NCBI RefSeq assembly: GCF_009729855.1
Contig: NZ_WODA01000025.1
Coordinates: forward strand, 682,001 to 746,000
DNA: 64,000 nucleotides
From: Agromyces luteolus
GTDB lineage: Bacteria; Actinomycetota; Actinomycetes; Actinomycetales; Microbacteriaceae
Direction: 5' to 3'
The translations under genes and the position numbers were made by a program. This document shows positions 46,137-54,138 of the stretch, piece by piece. How positions within the stretch are numbered: position 1 is the stretch's first letter; every line of letters begins with the position of its first letter. The notes below the pieces were generated by a model that saw only the letters and a program-made list of their open reading frames with translations, was not told the origin of the DNA and made no database searches.

Positions 46137-46159
46137 TGCTCCGCGCTCCGCGCGGAGCA
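46137..46159. repeat. 10-bp perfect palindrome adjoining element B
   Basis: TGCTCCGCGC and GCGCGGAGCA around a 3-nt loop, directly after aptamer 1 in the transcript. Possible intrinsic hairpin of the linker. Confidence 0.6.
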
Positions 46160-46306
46160 CTTTTCAGAGTCGGCCTCGTCATCGCGGTGATGCGACCTGA
46201 GAGATTGGCGGGGAGGCTTGCTCCTTCGGTGCCGAACGGCTCCCCGGAGGGATCCGTGCGGCTCTCCCGCGATGCGTCGATGGCCCGGTATGCGGTTGTC
46301 GGGGGA

Positions 46307-46312
46307 AGTCTA
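46307..46312 (-). promoter_or_regulatory. -10 element of the glycine riboswitch transcript
   Basis: TAGACT on the minus strand, about 38 nt upstream of aptamer 1. No consensus -35. Confidence 0.5.
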
Positions 46313-46401
46313 CCCAATGCGCGCGCCCGGGTCCGCTCGCGGGGTGGTGCGCGCGCGTCGCGCGTGCGGCACCGTCCGCGCGTCACGCGATTCGCGTTCG
46401 T

Positions 46402-46449
46402 GTCATCGTGACTGTAAGCTGGGCTCCATCGACTTCGCGTCATGGTGAC
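46402..46449 (+). promoter_or_regulatory. Putative NrtR operator pair and nrtR promoter
   Basis: Two near-identical sites, GTCATCGTGACTGTAAG (from 46402) and GTCATGGTGACTCTAAG (from 46439), each a GTCA-N3-TGAC palindrome, 37 bp apart. A TAAGCT -10 (46415-46420) directly follows the first, so a bound repressor would block the promoter. Confidence 0.65.
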
Positions 46450-46484
46450 TCTAAGTCGGGCGGGTCGTCAGGAGGGAGCAGCGG

Positions 46485-47264
46485 ATGTCGCAGCACGACG
46501 CGCACGCGCGCCTGGCCGTCTCGACGGTCATCTTCGCGCTCGCCCCCGACCAGGCCGACGGCGTCGTCGAGGTCCGCGAGCGTCCCGCCAGCCTGCGCAT
46601 CCCCCTCGTGCGTCGTCTCCGCGAGCCCGGGCTCGGCCGCTGGGCGCTCCCCGGCGGCTGGCTGCCCGTCAGCGAGGCGCTCGACGGCGCGGCGGCGCGC
46701 ACGCTGCATGAGACGACCGGGCTCGCCCCGAAGTACCTCGAGCAGCTCTACACGTTCGGCGACCCCGACCGCTCCCCCGGCGAGCGCGTCGTCTCGGTCG
46801 TGTACTGGGCACTCGTGCACTCCGACGAGGTCGAGCGCGCCGTCTCCGACGAGAACGTCCGGTGGTTCGACGAGGACGCGCTGCCCGACCTCGCCTTCGA
46901 CCACGCCGCGATCATCGACTACGCGCTCCGGCGCCTGCGCACCAAGCTCGTGTACTCGCGCATCGCGCACGCGCTGCTCGGCGAGCGGTTCACGATGGCC
47001 GAGCTCCGCCGCGTGCACGAGGCCGTCCTCCGGCGCCGCCTCGACCCCGCGAACTTCCGACGCACGATCGAGGCGTCCGGCACCCTCATCGACACCGGCG
47101 AGCGCCTCGCGGGCACGCGCCACCGCCCGCCGGCCCTCTACCGCTTCGACCCCGCCCATTCGCCCGTGGCGTCGCCCTCACCGGCGCCTGCGGCGCCGCC
47201 GCACGCGGCATCCGCCACCGCATCCCACACCAGGCCCGGAACGCACAGCAAGGAACCGCAATGA
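46485..47264 (+). CDS. nrtR: NrtR-type Nudix regulator of NAD synthesis
   Basis: A 259-residue repressor with an N-terminal Nudix-like domain (VSTVIFALAPD...) and a C-terminal winged helix (KLVYSRIAHALLGERFTMAELRRVHEAVL in order). The Nudix box GGWLPVSEALDGAAARTLHETTGL is degenerate (the REUXEE core reads RTLHET), as in NrtR regulators that sense ADP-ribose without hydrolysing it. It overlaps nadA by ATGA and has palindromes over its promoter, arguing for control of its own NAD operon. A Pro/Ala-rich tail ends the protein. Confidence 0.9.
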   Translation: MSQHDAHARLAVSTVIFALAPDQADGVVEVRERPASLRIPLVRRLREPGLGRWALPGGWLPVSEALDGAAARTLHETTGLAPKYLEQLYTFGDPDRSPGERVVSVVYWALVHSDEVERAVSDENVRWFDEDALPDLAFDHAAIIDYALRRLRTKLVYSRIAHALLGERFTMAELRRVHEAVLRRRLDPANFRRTIEASGTLIDTGERLAGTRHRPPALYRFDPAHSPVASPSPAPAAPPHAASATASHTRPGTHSKEPQ

Positions 47265-48688
47265 GCACCACCGCCACCACGCCCGAGCGCGAGGTCCGCC
47301 TCGCGGCATCCGTCGACCGCACCATCCGGCTCATCACGACCGGCAAGGCCGCAGGCGAGACCTGCACACCCGACCTCGCCAAGGGGCCGTGGGAGTTCGA
47401 CGCCGGCCCCGCCGGCTACGGGCCGGGCTCGTCGATGGGCGACGTCATCCCGACCGGGTCGCCCCGCCAGGGCGCGCTGCCCGCCGAGTACCGCGAGGCC
47501 TCCGACGCCGAGCTGCACGACCGCATCCGTGCCGCGAAGGCGACGCTCGGCGAGAAGGTCGTGGTCCTCGGCCACTTCTACCAGCGCGACGAGGTCGTGC
47601 AGCACGCCGACTTCACGGGCGACTCGTTCCAGCTCGCGAACGCCGCGATGACGCGCCCCGAGGCCGAGGCGATCGTGTTCTGCGGCGTGCACTTCATGGC
47701 CGAGACCGCCGACATGCTCTCGCGGCCCGACCAGGCCGTGATCCTGCCGAACCTCGCCGCGGGCTGCTCGATGGCCGACATGGCCGACGAGTCGGGCGTC
47801 GAGGAGTGCTGGGAACAGCTGGAGGAGGTCTACGGCGACCTGGCCGCCACCGACGCCGAGGGCCGCGTGCCGGTGATCCCGGTCACCTACATGAACTCGT
47901 CGGCCGCGCTGAAGGGCTTCGTGGGTCGCAACGGCGGCATCGTCTGCACGTCGTCGAACGCGAAGACCGTGCTCGAGCAGGCGTTCGAGCGCGGGCAGCG
48001 CGTGCTGTTCTTCCCCGACCAGCACCTCGGCCGCAACACCGCGAAGGCCATGGGCGTGCCGCTCGAGCAGATGCCGATGTGGAACCCGCGGAAGGCCCTC
48101 GGCGGCAACACCGCCGACGAGCTCGCCGACGCCCGTGTCATCCTCTGGCACGGCTTCTGCTCGGTGCACAAGCGGTTCACGGTCGACCAGATCGAGCGCG
48201 CCCGCGCCGAGCACCCCGGCGTGCAGGTCATCGTGCACCCCGAGTGCCCGATGCCCGTCGTCGACGCGGCGGATGCCGCGGGCTCGACCGACTTCATCGT
48301 GAAGGCGATCCAGGCGGCGCCCGCCGGCTCGACGTTCGCGATCGGCACCGAGATCAACCTCGTGCAGCGCCTCGCCGCCGAGCACCCCGAGCACGAGATC
48401 TTCTGCCTCGACCCGGTCGTCTGCCCGTGCTCGACGATGTACCGGATCCACCCCGGCTACCTCGCGTGGGTGCTCGAGGAGCTCGTGGCCGGCCGCGTGG
48501 TCAACCGCATCTCGGTCGGCGAGGACGTCGCGGTGCCGGCCCGCCTCGCGCTCGAGCGCATGCTCGCGGCGAAGCCCCCGGCCTCGGTGCCGGTCCCCGC
48601 CGGCTCGACGATCGCGGCGGCGACCGATGCCGCGGCCGCGCGCTCGGCCGCCGCGTCCTCTCCCGCACCCGCGGCGACCGGGGCCTGA
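47261..48688 (+). CDS. nadA: Quinolinate synthase
   Basis: A 475-residue [4Fe-4S] enzyme condensing iminoaspartate and dihydroxyacetone phosphate to quinolinate. The long actinobacterial type has an extra N-terminal 80 residues or so. Cluster cysteines sit in VFCGVHFMAETADML, GIVCTSSNAK and DPVVCPCSTM. Other signatures are VVLGHFYQRDEVV and HPECPMPVVDAADAAGSTDF. Start overlaps the nrtR stop (ATGA). Followed by nadB after 1 nt. The C-terminal 30 residues are Ala/Pro-rich. Confidence 0.96.
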   Translation: MSTTATTPEREVRLAASVDRTIRLITTGKAAGETCTPDLAKGPWEFDAGPAGYGPGSSMGDVIPTGSPRQGALPAEYREASDAELHDRIRAAKATLGEKVVVLGHFYQRDEVVQHADFTGDSFQLANAAMTRPEAEAIVFCGVHFMAETADMLSRPDQAVILPNLAAGCSMADMADESGVEECWEQLEEVYGDLAATDAEGRVPVIPVTYMNSSAALKGFVGRNGGIVCTSSNAKTVLEQAFERGQRVLFFPDQHLGRNTAKAMGVPLEQMPMWNPRKALGGNTADELADARVILWHGFCSVHKRFTVDQIERARAEHPGVQVIVHPECPMPVVDAADAAGSTDFIVKAIQAAPAGSTFAIGTEINLVQRLAAEHPEHEIFCLDPVVCPCSTMYRIHPGYLAWVLEELVAGRVVNRISVGEDVAVPARLALERMLAAKPPASVPVPAGSTIAAATDAAAARSAAASSPAPAATGA

Positions 48689-48689
48689 C

Positions 48690-50300
48690 ATGACCGCCGT
48701 GCTCGTCGTCGGCTCCGGCATCGCCGGGCTGTGGACGGCGATCCGCGCCGCCGAGGCGGGCTGCGACGTCACCGTCGTGACGAAGGCCGCGATCGGCGAG
48801 GGATCGACGCCCTGGGCGCAGGGCGGCATCGCCGCGGCGATCTTCGCGGGCGACGCGCCCGCGCGACATGCAGCGGACACGCTCGCCGCGGGCGCCGGGC
48901 TCGGCGACGCCGACGCGGTCGACGTGCTGACGACGGAGGGCCCGGCCCGCATCCGCGACCTGATCCGGTTCGGCGTCGCGTTCGACCGCGACGAGTCCGG
49001 CATCGCGCGCGGACTCGAGGCGGCGCACTCGCGCGCCCGCATCCTGCACGCGGGCGGCGACGCGACGGGTGCGGCGATCGAGGCGGCGCTCGTGGCGACG
49101 GTCCGCGCGCGCGGCATCCGCGTGCTCGAGCGCACGACGCTCGTCGACCTCGTCGTCGAGGGCGGCCGGGTCGTCGGTGCGCACGTGCTCGTCGAGGGCG
49201 AGGCGGATGCCGCGGGCGCGACGCCCGCCGTGCTCCGGGCGGACGCCGTGGTGCTCGCGACCGGCGGCGCAGGCGTGCTGTACGCCCACACGACCAACCC
49301 CGACGTCGCGACGGGTGACGGCGTCGCGGCGGCCGCGCGCGCCGGTGCCGAGGTCGCCGACCTCGAGTTCGTGCAGTTCCACCCGACGGCCCTCGCGGTG
49401 CCGGGCACCCCGCTCATCTCCGAGGCCGTGCGCGGCGAGGGCGCGGTGATCCGCGACGCGGACGGCCGCCGGTTCCTGCTCGACGTCGACCCGCGCGGCG
49501 AACTCGCCCCGCGCGACGTCGTCGCGCGCGCCGTCTGGCGGCGGATGGCCGAGCAGGGCGGCGAGCCCGTGCGCCTCGACGCGACGGCGCTCGGCGCGGA
49601 GTTCCTCGCGCGGCGCTTCCCCTCCCTCGACCGGGCGTGCCTGGCCGCGGGCTTCGACTGGTCGCGCGAGCCCGTGCCGATCGTGCCGGCCGCGCACTAC
49701 GCCATGGGCGGGATCGCGACCGACCTCGACGGGCGCTCGAGCCTGCCCGGGCTCTGGGCCGTCGGCGAAGCCGCCCGCACCGGCGTGCACGGCGCGAACC
49801 GGCTCGCCTCGAACTCGCTCCTCGAGGGCGCGGTGTTCGCCGAGCGCGCCGCCGCCGCGATCGCGCACGCGGCATCCGCCCCTGCCGATCTCATCTCCCA
49901 CGTTCACGACGGCGGATATACGATCCGCCGCACCGGAGGCGGACCGGGCCCGGGCGGCGCGGCGGATCGTATATCCGCCGATGTGGACCCGAGCCGGGCG
50001 AGCGGGCCGGTCGATCGCGGCGAGCTGCAGCGGCTGATGTGGAGCCGCGTCGGGCTGGAGCGCGACGCGGCCGGGCTCGCCGAGGCATCCGCTCGCCTGG
50101 ACGGCTGGCGCGCGCCCGACCCGGTCGACCGTCGCAGCGTCGAGGACCGCAACCTCCTCGACCTCGCCCGGCTCACCGTCGCCGCGGCGCTCGCCCGCAC
50201 CGGGAGCGTCGGCGCCCACACCCGCACCGACGCGCCGACGACCGCCGCGGCCGGCGCCGACGGCGCACGCCGCACCGACCTGGAGAGGCAGGCCGCCTGA
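48690..50300 (+). CDS. nadB: L-aspartate oxidase
   Basis: A 536-residue FAD enzyme oxidising L-aspartate to iminoaspartate for NadA. The FAD site is VVGSGIAGLWTAIRAAEAG. Active-site blocks are FVQFHPTAL, EAVRGEGAVIRDADGRRF and HYAMGGI. The C-terminal helical domain begins ELQRLMWSRVGLERD. Between the two (about residues 408-430) a Gly-rich segment is encoded by a nested palindrome pair, so this linker looks inserted. It overlaps nadC by one base (TGATG). Confidence 0.95.
   Translation: MTAVLVVGSGIAGLWTAIRAAEAGCDVTVVTKAAIGEGSTPWAQGGIAAAIFAGDAPARHAADTLAAGAGLGDADAVDVLTTEGPARIRDLIRFGVAFDRDESGIARGLEAAHSRARILHAGGDATGAAIEAALVATVRARGIRVLERTTLVDLVVEGGRVVGAHVLVEGEADAAGATPAVLRADAVVLATGGAGVLYAHTTNPDVATGDGVAAAARAGAEVADLEFVQFHPTALAVPGTPLISEAVRGEGAVIRDADGRRFLLDVDPRGELAPRDVVARAVWRRMAEQGGEPVRLDATALGAEFLARRFPSLDRACLAAGFDWSREPVPIVPAAHYAMGGIATDLDGRSSLPGLWAVGEAARTGVHGANRLASNSLLEGAVFAERAAAAIAHAASAPADLISHVHDGGYTIRRTGGGPGPGGAADRISADVDPSRASGPVDRGELQRLMWSRVGLERDAAGLAEASARLDGWRAPDPVDRRSVEDRNLLDLARLTVAAALARTGSVGAHTRTDAPTTAAAGADGARRTDLERQAA
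49911..49979. repeat. Nested palindrome pair inside nadB
   Basis: 21-bp arms 49911-49931 and 49959-49979 are exact inverted copies around a 27-nt centre. Each arm contains a self-palindromic 19-mer, GGCGGATATACGATCCGCC or its complement, so four GGCGGAT half-sites are present. The AT-rich core stands out in nadB. Confidence 0.9.
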
Positions 50301-51163
50301 TGACCGAGACCCGCGAGATCGAGCGGATCGTGCTGATGGCGCTCGACGAGGACGCCCCGTGGGGCGACCTGACGGGCGAGACGCTGATCCCCGAGGCGGC
50401 GACCGCGACGGCCGACCTCGTCGCGCGCGAACCCGGCGTGTTCAGCGGCGCGCGCGTCGTCGAGGCGACGTTCCGACTCGTCGACCCCCGGATCGCGGTC
50501 GAGTTGCTCGTCGCCGACGGCGAGCCCTTCGCGACGGGCGACGTGCTCGCCCGCGTGTCCGGGCCGGCCCGCGGCATCCTGCGCGCCGAGCGCGTCGCCC
50601 TGAACCTCGTGCAGCGGATGTCTGGTGTGGCGACGCTCACGGCCCGCTACGTCGCCGCCGTCGCGGGCACCCGCGCGCGCATCGTCGACACGCGCAAGAC
50701 GACGCCGGGCCTGCGCAGCCTCGAGCGGCAGGCCGTGCGCGACGGCGGCGGCCGCAACCACCGCCGCTCGCTGTCGGACGCGATCATGGCCAAGGACAAC
50801 CACCTCGCGGTGCTCACCGCGGGCGGCGCCGACCTCGCCGGGGCCCTGCGCGCCGCGCGCGAGCGGATGCCGCACACCGCGCACCTCGAGGTCGAGGTCG
50901 ACCGCGTCGAGCAGATCCCCGCCGTGCTCGCGGGCGGCGCCGACACGATCATGCTCGACAACTTCGACCTCGCCGCGCTGCGCGAGGGCGTCGCGCTCAT
51001 CGACGGCCGCGCGATCGTCGAGGCGTCGGGCGGCGTGAACCTCGACACGGTCGCCGGCATCGCCGCGACGGGCGTCGACGTCATCTCGGTCGGCGCGCTC
51101 ACGCACTCGGCGCGCGCGCTCGACCTCGGGCTCGACGTCGTCATCGAGGCGGGTCCGGCGTGA
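50300..51163 (+). CDS. nadC: Nicotinate-nucleotide pyrophosphorylase (carboxylating)
   Basis: A 287-residue quinolinate phosphoribosyltransferase forming nicotinate mononucleotide and CO2. Motifs: EDAPWGDLTGETLIPE, NLVQRMSGVATLT, DTRKTTPGLRSLERQAVRDG (phosphate and substrate Arg/Lys), HLEVEVDRVEQ and the last-strand SGGVNLDTVAGIAATGVD. Fourth gene of the nrtR operon. The stop TGA overlaps the GTG of the desulfurase gene (GTGA). Confidence 0.97.
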   Translation: MTETREIERIVLMALDEDAPWGDLTGETLIPEAATATADLVAREPGVFSGARVVEATFRLVDPRIAVELLVADGEPFATGDVLARVSGPARGILRAERVALNLVQRMSGVATLTARYVAAVAGTRARIVDTRKTTPGLRSLERQAVRDGGGRNHRRSLSDAIMAKDNHLAVLTAGGADLAGALRAARERMPHTAHLEVEVDRVEQIPAVLAGGADTIMLDNFDLAALREGVALIDGRAIVEASGGVNLDTVAGIAATGVDVISVGALTHSARALDLGLDVVIEAGPA

Positions 51164-52302
51164 TCTTCGCCGACCACGCCGCCACGACGCCCGTCCGACG
51201 CGAGGCGCTCGAGGCGATGTGGCCGTACCTCACGGGCGCGTTCGGCAACCCGTCGAGCCGGCACGGCGTGGGCGAGGCGGCCGCGCAGGCGCTCGCGTGG
51301 GCGCGCGACGAGGTCGCGTCGGTGGTCGGATGCCGCGCCGGCGACGTCGTCTTCACGTCGGGCGGCACCGAGGCCGACAACCTCGCGATCCTCGGCCTCG
51401 CGCTCGCGAACCCCCGCGGACGGCACGTCGTCGTCTCGCCCGTCGAGCACGAGGCGGTGCTCGGCGCCGCCGACGCCCTCCGCCGCCTGCACGGGTTCGA
51501 CGTCGACGAGGTCGCGGTCGCTCCGACCGGCGAGGTGACGCCCGAGGCGCTGGCACGGGTCATCCGCCCGGACACGACCCTCATCTCGGTGCAGCTCGCG
51601 AACAACGAGGTCGGCACGGTGAACCCGATCGCCGAGCTCGCGGCGGTCGCGCACGACTCGGGTGCGCTCATCCACACCGACACCGTGCAGGCCGCCGGAT
51701 GGCTCCCGCTCTCGATCGACGGGCTCGGCGTCGACGCCCTCTCGCTCGCCGGCCACAAGGTCGGTGCGCCGAAGGGCACGGGCGCCCTGATCGTGCGCGG
51801 GCGGCTGCCGATCGAGCCGGTCCTGCACGGCGGCGGCCAGGAGCGCGGGCGCCGCTCGGGCACCGAGAACGTGGCCGGCGCGGTGGCGTTCGCGACGGCG
51901 CTGCGGCTCGCCGAGGACGAGCGGGCGGACGCCGCGGCGCGCGTCGGCGCCGCGACCGCGCGTTTCCGCCAGCTCGTCACGGCCGCCGTGCCGGACGCCG
52001 TGCCCACGGGGCATCCGTCGCGGCGGCTGCCGGGCACCGTGTCGTACGTCTTCCCGGGGACGGGCGGCGAGGCCGTGCTGCTCGAGCTCGAGCGGCGCGG
52101 CGTCGTCGTCTCGAGCGGCTCCGCCTGCGCGGCGGGCAGCGACGAGCCGTCGCACGTGCTGACCGCGATGGGCTTCGCGCCCGAGGTCGCCCTGACGGCC
52201 GTGCGGTTCTCCTTCGGCAGCGAGGTGACCGAGGCGGATGCCGCGGCCGCGGCCGACGCCGTGGCCGCGGCCGTGTCGGCGGTGCGCGGTATCGTCCCCT
52301 GA
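51160..52302 (+). CDS. Cysteine desulfurase (IscS/NifS-like)
   Basis: A 380-residue PLP enzyme that takes sulfur from cysteine for Fe-S clusters. Motifs: FADHAATTPV, TSGGTEADNLAI, HTDTVQAAGW, SLAGHKVGAPKGTGAL (Schiff-base Lys) and SSGSACAAGSDEPSHVL with the persulfide-forming Cys. GTG start overlapping nadC. A desulfurase in the nad operon plausibly supplies the [4Fe-4S] cluster of NadA, as known for nadB-linked NifS in Bacillus. Also usable for tRNA thiolation, not testable here. Confidence 0.94.
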   Translation: MIFADHAATTPVRREALEAMWPYLTGAFGNPSSRHGVGEAAAQALAWARDEVASVVGCRAGDVVFTSGGTEADNLAILGLALANPRGRHVVVSPVEHEAVLGAADALRRLHGFDVDEVAVAPTGEVTPEALARVIRPDTTLISVQLANNEVGTVNPIAELAAVAHDSGALIHTDTVQAAGWLPLSIDGLGVDALSLAGHKVGAPKGTGALIVRGRLPIEPVLHGGGQERGRRSGTENVAGAVAFATALRLAEDERADAAARVGAATARFRQLVTAAVPDAVPTGHPSRRLPGTVSYVFPGTGGEAVLLELERRGVVVSSGSACAAGSDEPSHVLTAMGFAPEVALTAVRFSFGSEVTEADAAAAADAVAAAVSAVRGIVP

Positions 52303-52341
52303 CCGGGTCCGAGCGACGTCGCCGGCCCGTGGGGGCGGGGT

Positions 52342-52363
52342 GATGCATGCATGTGCATGCATC
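52342..52363 (+). promoter_or_regulatory. AT-rich operator-like palindrome upstream of the efflux MFS gene
   Basis: Perfect 10-bp arms GATGCATGCA and TGCATGCATC with a 2-nt centre, 124 nt before the MFS start. The rest of the 185-nt gap shows no gene. Confidence 0.55.
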
Positions 52364-52487
52364 CGGGCCGATCGGGAATAGCGCACGCGCGCCCGGGAGT
52401 TGCATTCCTCGTTCGCCCGGCCGGGAGCGGCACCGCCGCGCCCGCCGAATCGAGCACGACGACGAGACGCAGACGACAGGACGAACC

Positions 52488-54041
52488 GTGAGCGAACGAT
52501 CCGCACCCGACACCGATTCGACCACGGTGCCCGACCCCGGCCTCGGAGCCGCTGCGGAGGCCGAGGCCGCCGACCGCGCCATCGACCGGCACATCGTCGC
52601 CGCCCGTCCCGAGCACGGCGCGCGGAACACCCGGGTGATCTGGCTGCTGCTCGCGGCCACGTTCACGGTGTTCCTCAACGAGACGATCATGAGCGTCGCG
52701 ATCCCCGAGCTCGTCGACGACCTCGGGGTGACGTTGTCGGCCGCGCAGTGGCTGACGACCGCCTTCATGCTGACGATGGCCGTCGTGATCCCGATCACGG
52801 GCTTCCTGCTGCAGCGGTTCCCGACCCGCCCGATCTTCGGCGCCGCGATGACGCTCTTCTCGGCGGGCACCCTGCTCGCCGCGCTCGCGCCGGGCTTCGA
52901 GGTGCTGCTCGGCGGCCGAATCATCCAGGCCACGGGCACCGCGATCATGATGCCGCTGCTCATGACGACGCTCATGACGGTCGTGGCCCCGGCCGACCGC
53001 GGCCGCTTCATGGGGCGCGTGTCGATCGTCATGTCGGTCGCGCCCGCCATCGGGCCGGCGATCTCGGGGCTCATCCTCAACACGCTCGGCTGGCGCTACA
53101 TGTTCTGGCTCGTGCTGCCGATCGCGGTCGCGATGCTCGTCATCGGGCTCCGCCGCGTCGAGAACGTGAGCGAGACGCGCGTGTTCCCCATCGACGTCGT
53201 CTCGGTCGTGCTCTCCGCGTTCGGGTTCGGCGGCCTCGTGTACGGCCTGAGCCTCGTCGGCGAGGTCGCGAGCGGCCGCACGCCCGGCGACGCCGTCCCC
53301 ATGTGGATCGCGCTGGCGGTCGGTGCGCTCGGCATCACGACGTTCATCGTCCGCCAGCTGCTCCTGCAGCGCCGCGATCGCGCGCTCCTCGACCTGCGCA
53401 CGTTCCGCTCGCGCAACTTCGCCGTCTCGATCGGCCTCATGGCCGTCATGATGGCCGCGCTCTTCGGCACGATCATCCTGCTGCCGATCTACCTGCAGGA
53501 CGTGCTCGGCCTGGAGCCCCTCGCGACCGGACTGCTGGTGCTGCCCGGAGGCCTCGTCATGGGCCTGCTCGGGCCGACCGTGGGCCGGCTCTACGACCGG
53601 GTCGGTCCGACGCCGCTGCTCGTTCCCGCGAGCATCGGCGTGAGCGCGGTGCTGTGGTCGCTGACGCTCGTCACCGAGACCACGCCGCCGTGGATGATCC
53701 TCGCCGCACACGTCGTGCTCTCGATCTCGCTCGCGTTCATGTTCACCCCGCTGTTCACGACCGCGCTCGGGTCCGTCGAGCCGCACCTCTACTCGCACGG
53801 GTCGGCGATCGTCGGCACGCTCCAGCAGGTCGCCGGCGCGGCCGGCACCGCCCTCTTCATCACCGTGATGACCGCGACCGCGGCCGGGGCGACGGCGGGC
53901 GGCGTCGAGGAGATCGCCGCGCAGGCGGCGGGCGTGCGCAACGCGTTCCTCGTGGGTGCGATCGTCTCGCTGTTCGCGATCGTCGGCGCGACGCTCGTGC
54001 GTCGCCCGGCCGACATGCCGGCCGGCGCACCCGCGCACTGA
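52488..54041 (+). CDS. DHA2 family MFS multidrug efflux transporter
   Basis: A 517-residue, 14-helix drug:H+ antiporter of the EmrB/QacA (DHA2) type. Signatures: TVFLNETIMSVAIPELVDDLGV (helix 1), AAQWLTTAFMLTMAVVIP, GRIIQATGTAIMMPLL and RGRFMGRVSIVMSVAPAIGPAISGLI (motif C). GTG start with a short GA-rich ribosome site. It exports hydrophobic drugs or endogenous compounds. A 22-bp palindrome in its upstream region suggests control by a MarR- or TetR-type repressor not encoded nearby. A strong terminator follows. Confidence 0.93.
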   Translation: MSERSAPDTDSTTVPDPGLGAAAEAEAADRAIDRHIVAARPEHGARNTRVIWLLLAATFTVFLNETIMSVAIPELVDDLGVTLSAAQWLTTAFMLTMAVVIPITGFLLQRFPTRPIFGAAMTLFSAGTLLAALAPGFEVLLGGRIIQATGTAIMMPLLMTTLMTVVAPADRGRFMGRVSIVMSVAPAIGPAISGLILNTLGWRYMFWLVLPIAVAMLVIGLRRVENVSETRVFPIDVVSVVLSAFGFGGLVYGLSLVGEVASGRTPGDAVPMWIALAVGALGITTFIVRQLLLQRRDRALLDLRTFRSRNFAVSIGLMAVMMAALFGTIILLPIYLQDVLGLEPLATGLLVLPGGLVMGLLGPTVGRLYDRVGPTPLLVPASIGVSAVLWSLTLVTETTPPWMILAAHVVLSISLAFMFTPLFTTALGSVEPHLYSHGSAIVGTLQQVAGAAGTALFITVMTATAAGATAGGVEEIAAQAAGVRNAFLVGAIVSLFAIVGATLVRRPADMPAGAPAH

Positions 54042-54054
54042 GCGCGGCGGCCAT

Positions 54055-54096
54055 ACGACGACGGGCGCCCTCCGGCTGGAGGGCGCCCGTCGTCGT
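54055..54096. terminator. Bidirectional terminator
   Basis: Perfect 19-bp stem (54055-54073 with 54078-54096) and GGCT loop between the convergent efflux and VWA genes. Confidence 0.8.
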
Positions 54097-54138
54097 GCGG
54101 TGGTGCGGTCGAACGGCGGTGCGGTCGACCCCGACCGA

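Larger units (their letters stand above)
46013..46270 (-). ncRNA. Tandem glycine riboswitch (gcvT leader)
   Basis: The minus strand carries two glycine aptamers ahead of gcvT. Aptamer 1 (about 46160-46270) has GGGAGAG, the core CACCGAAGGAGCAAGCC and AATCTCTCAGG, closing with GACTCTGAAAAG. Aptamer 2 (about 46013-46100) has CCGCCGAAGGTGAAAGC, GCTCTCAGGCCCATGACAG and a closing AGAGGGGGAG. The two are separated by a linker of about 60 nt that is itself palindromic. Glycine binding would switch on the cleavage operon. Confidence 0.95.

Noticed and set aside
45953-46411. Plus-strand open frame across the glycine riboswitch
   Set aside because: The region is explained by two glycine aptamers on the minus strand. 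The frame has no ribosome site or domain.
51141-54038. Very long open frame on the minus strand opposite the desulfurase and efflux genes
   Set aside because: Sequence is Arg/His/Asp/Gly-rich low complexity with no domain. The opposite strand holds complete, motif-bearing genes. A shadow of high GC third positions.
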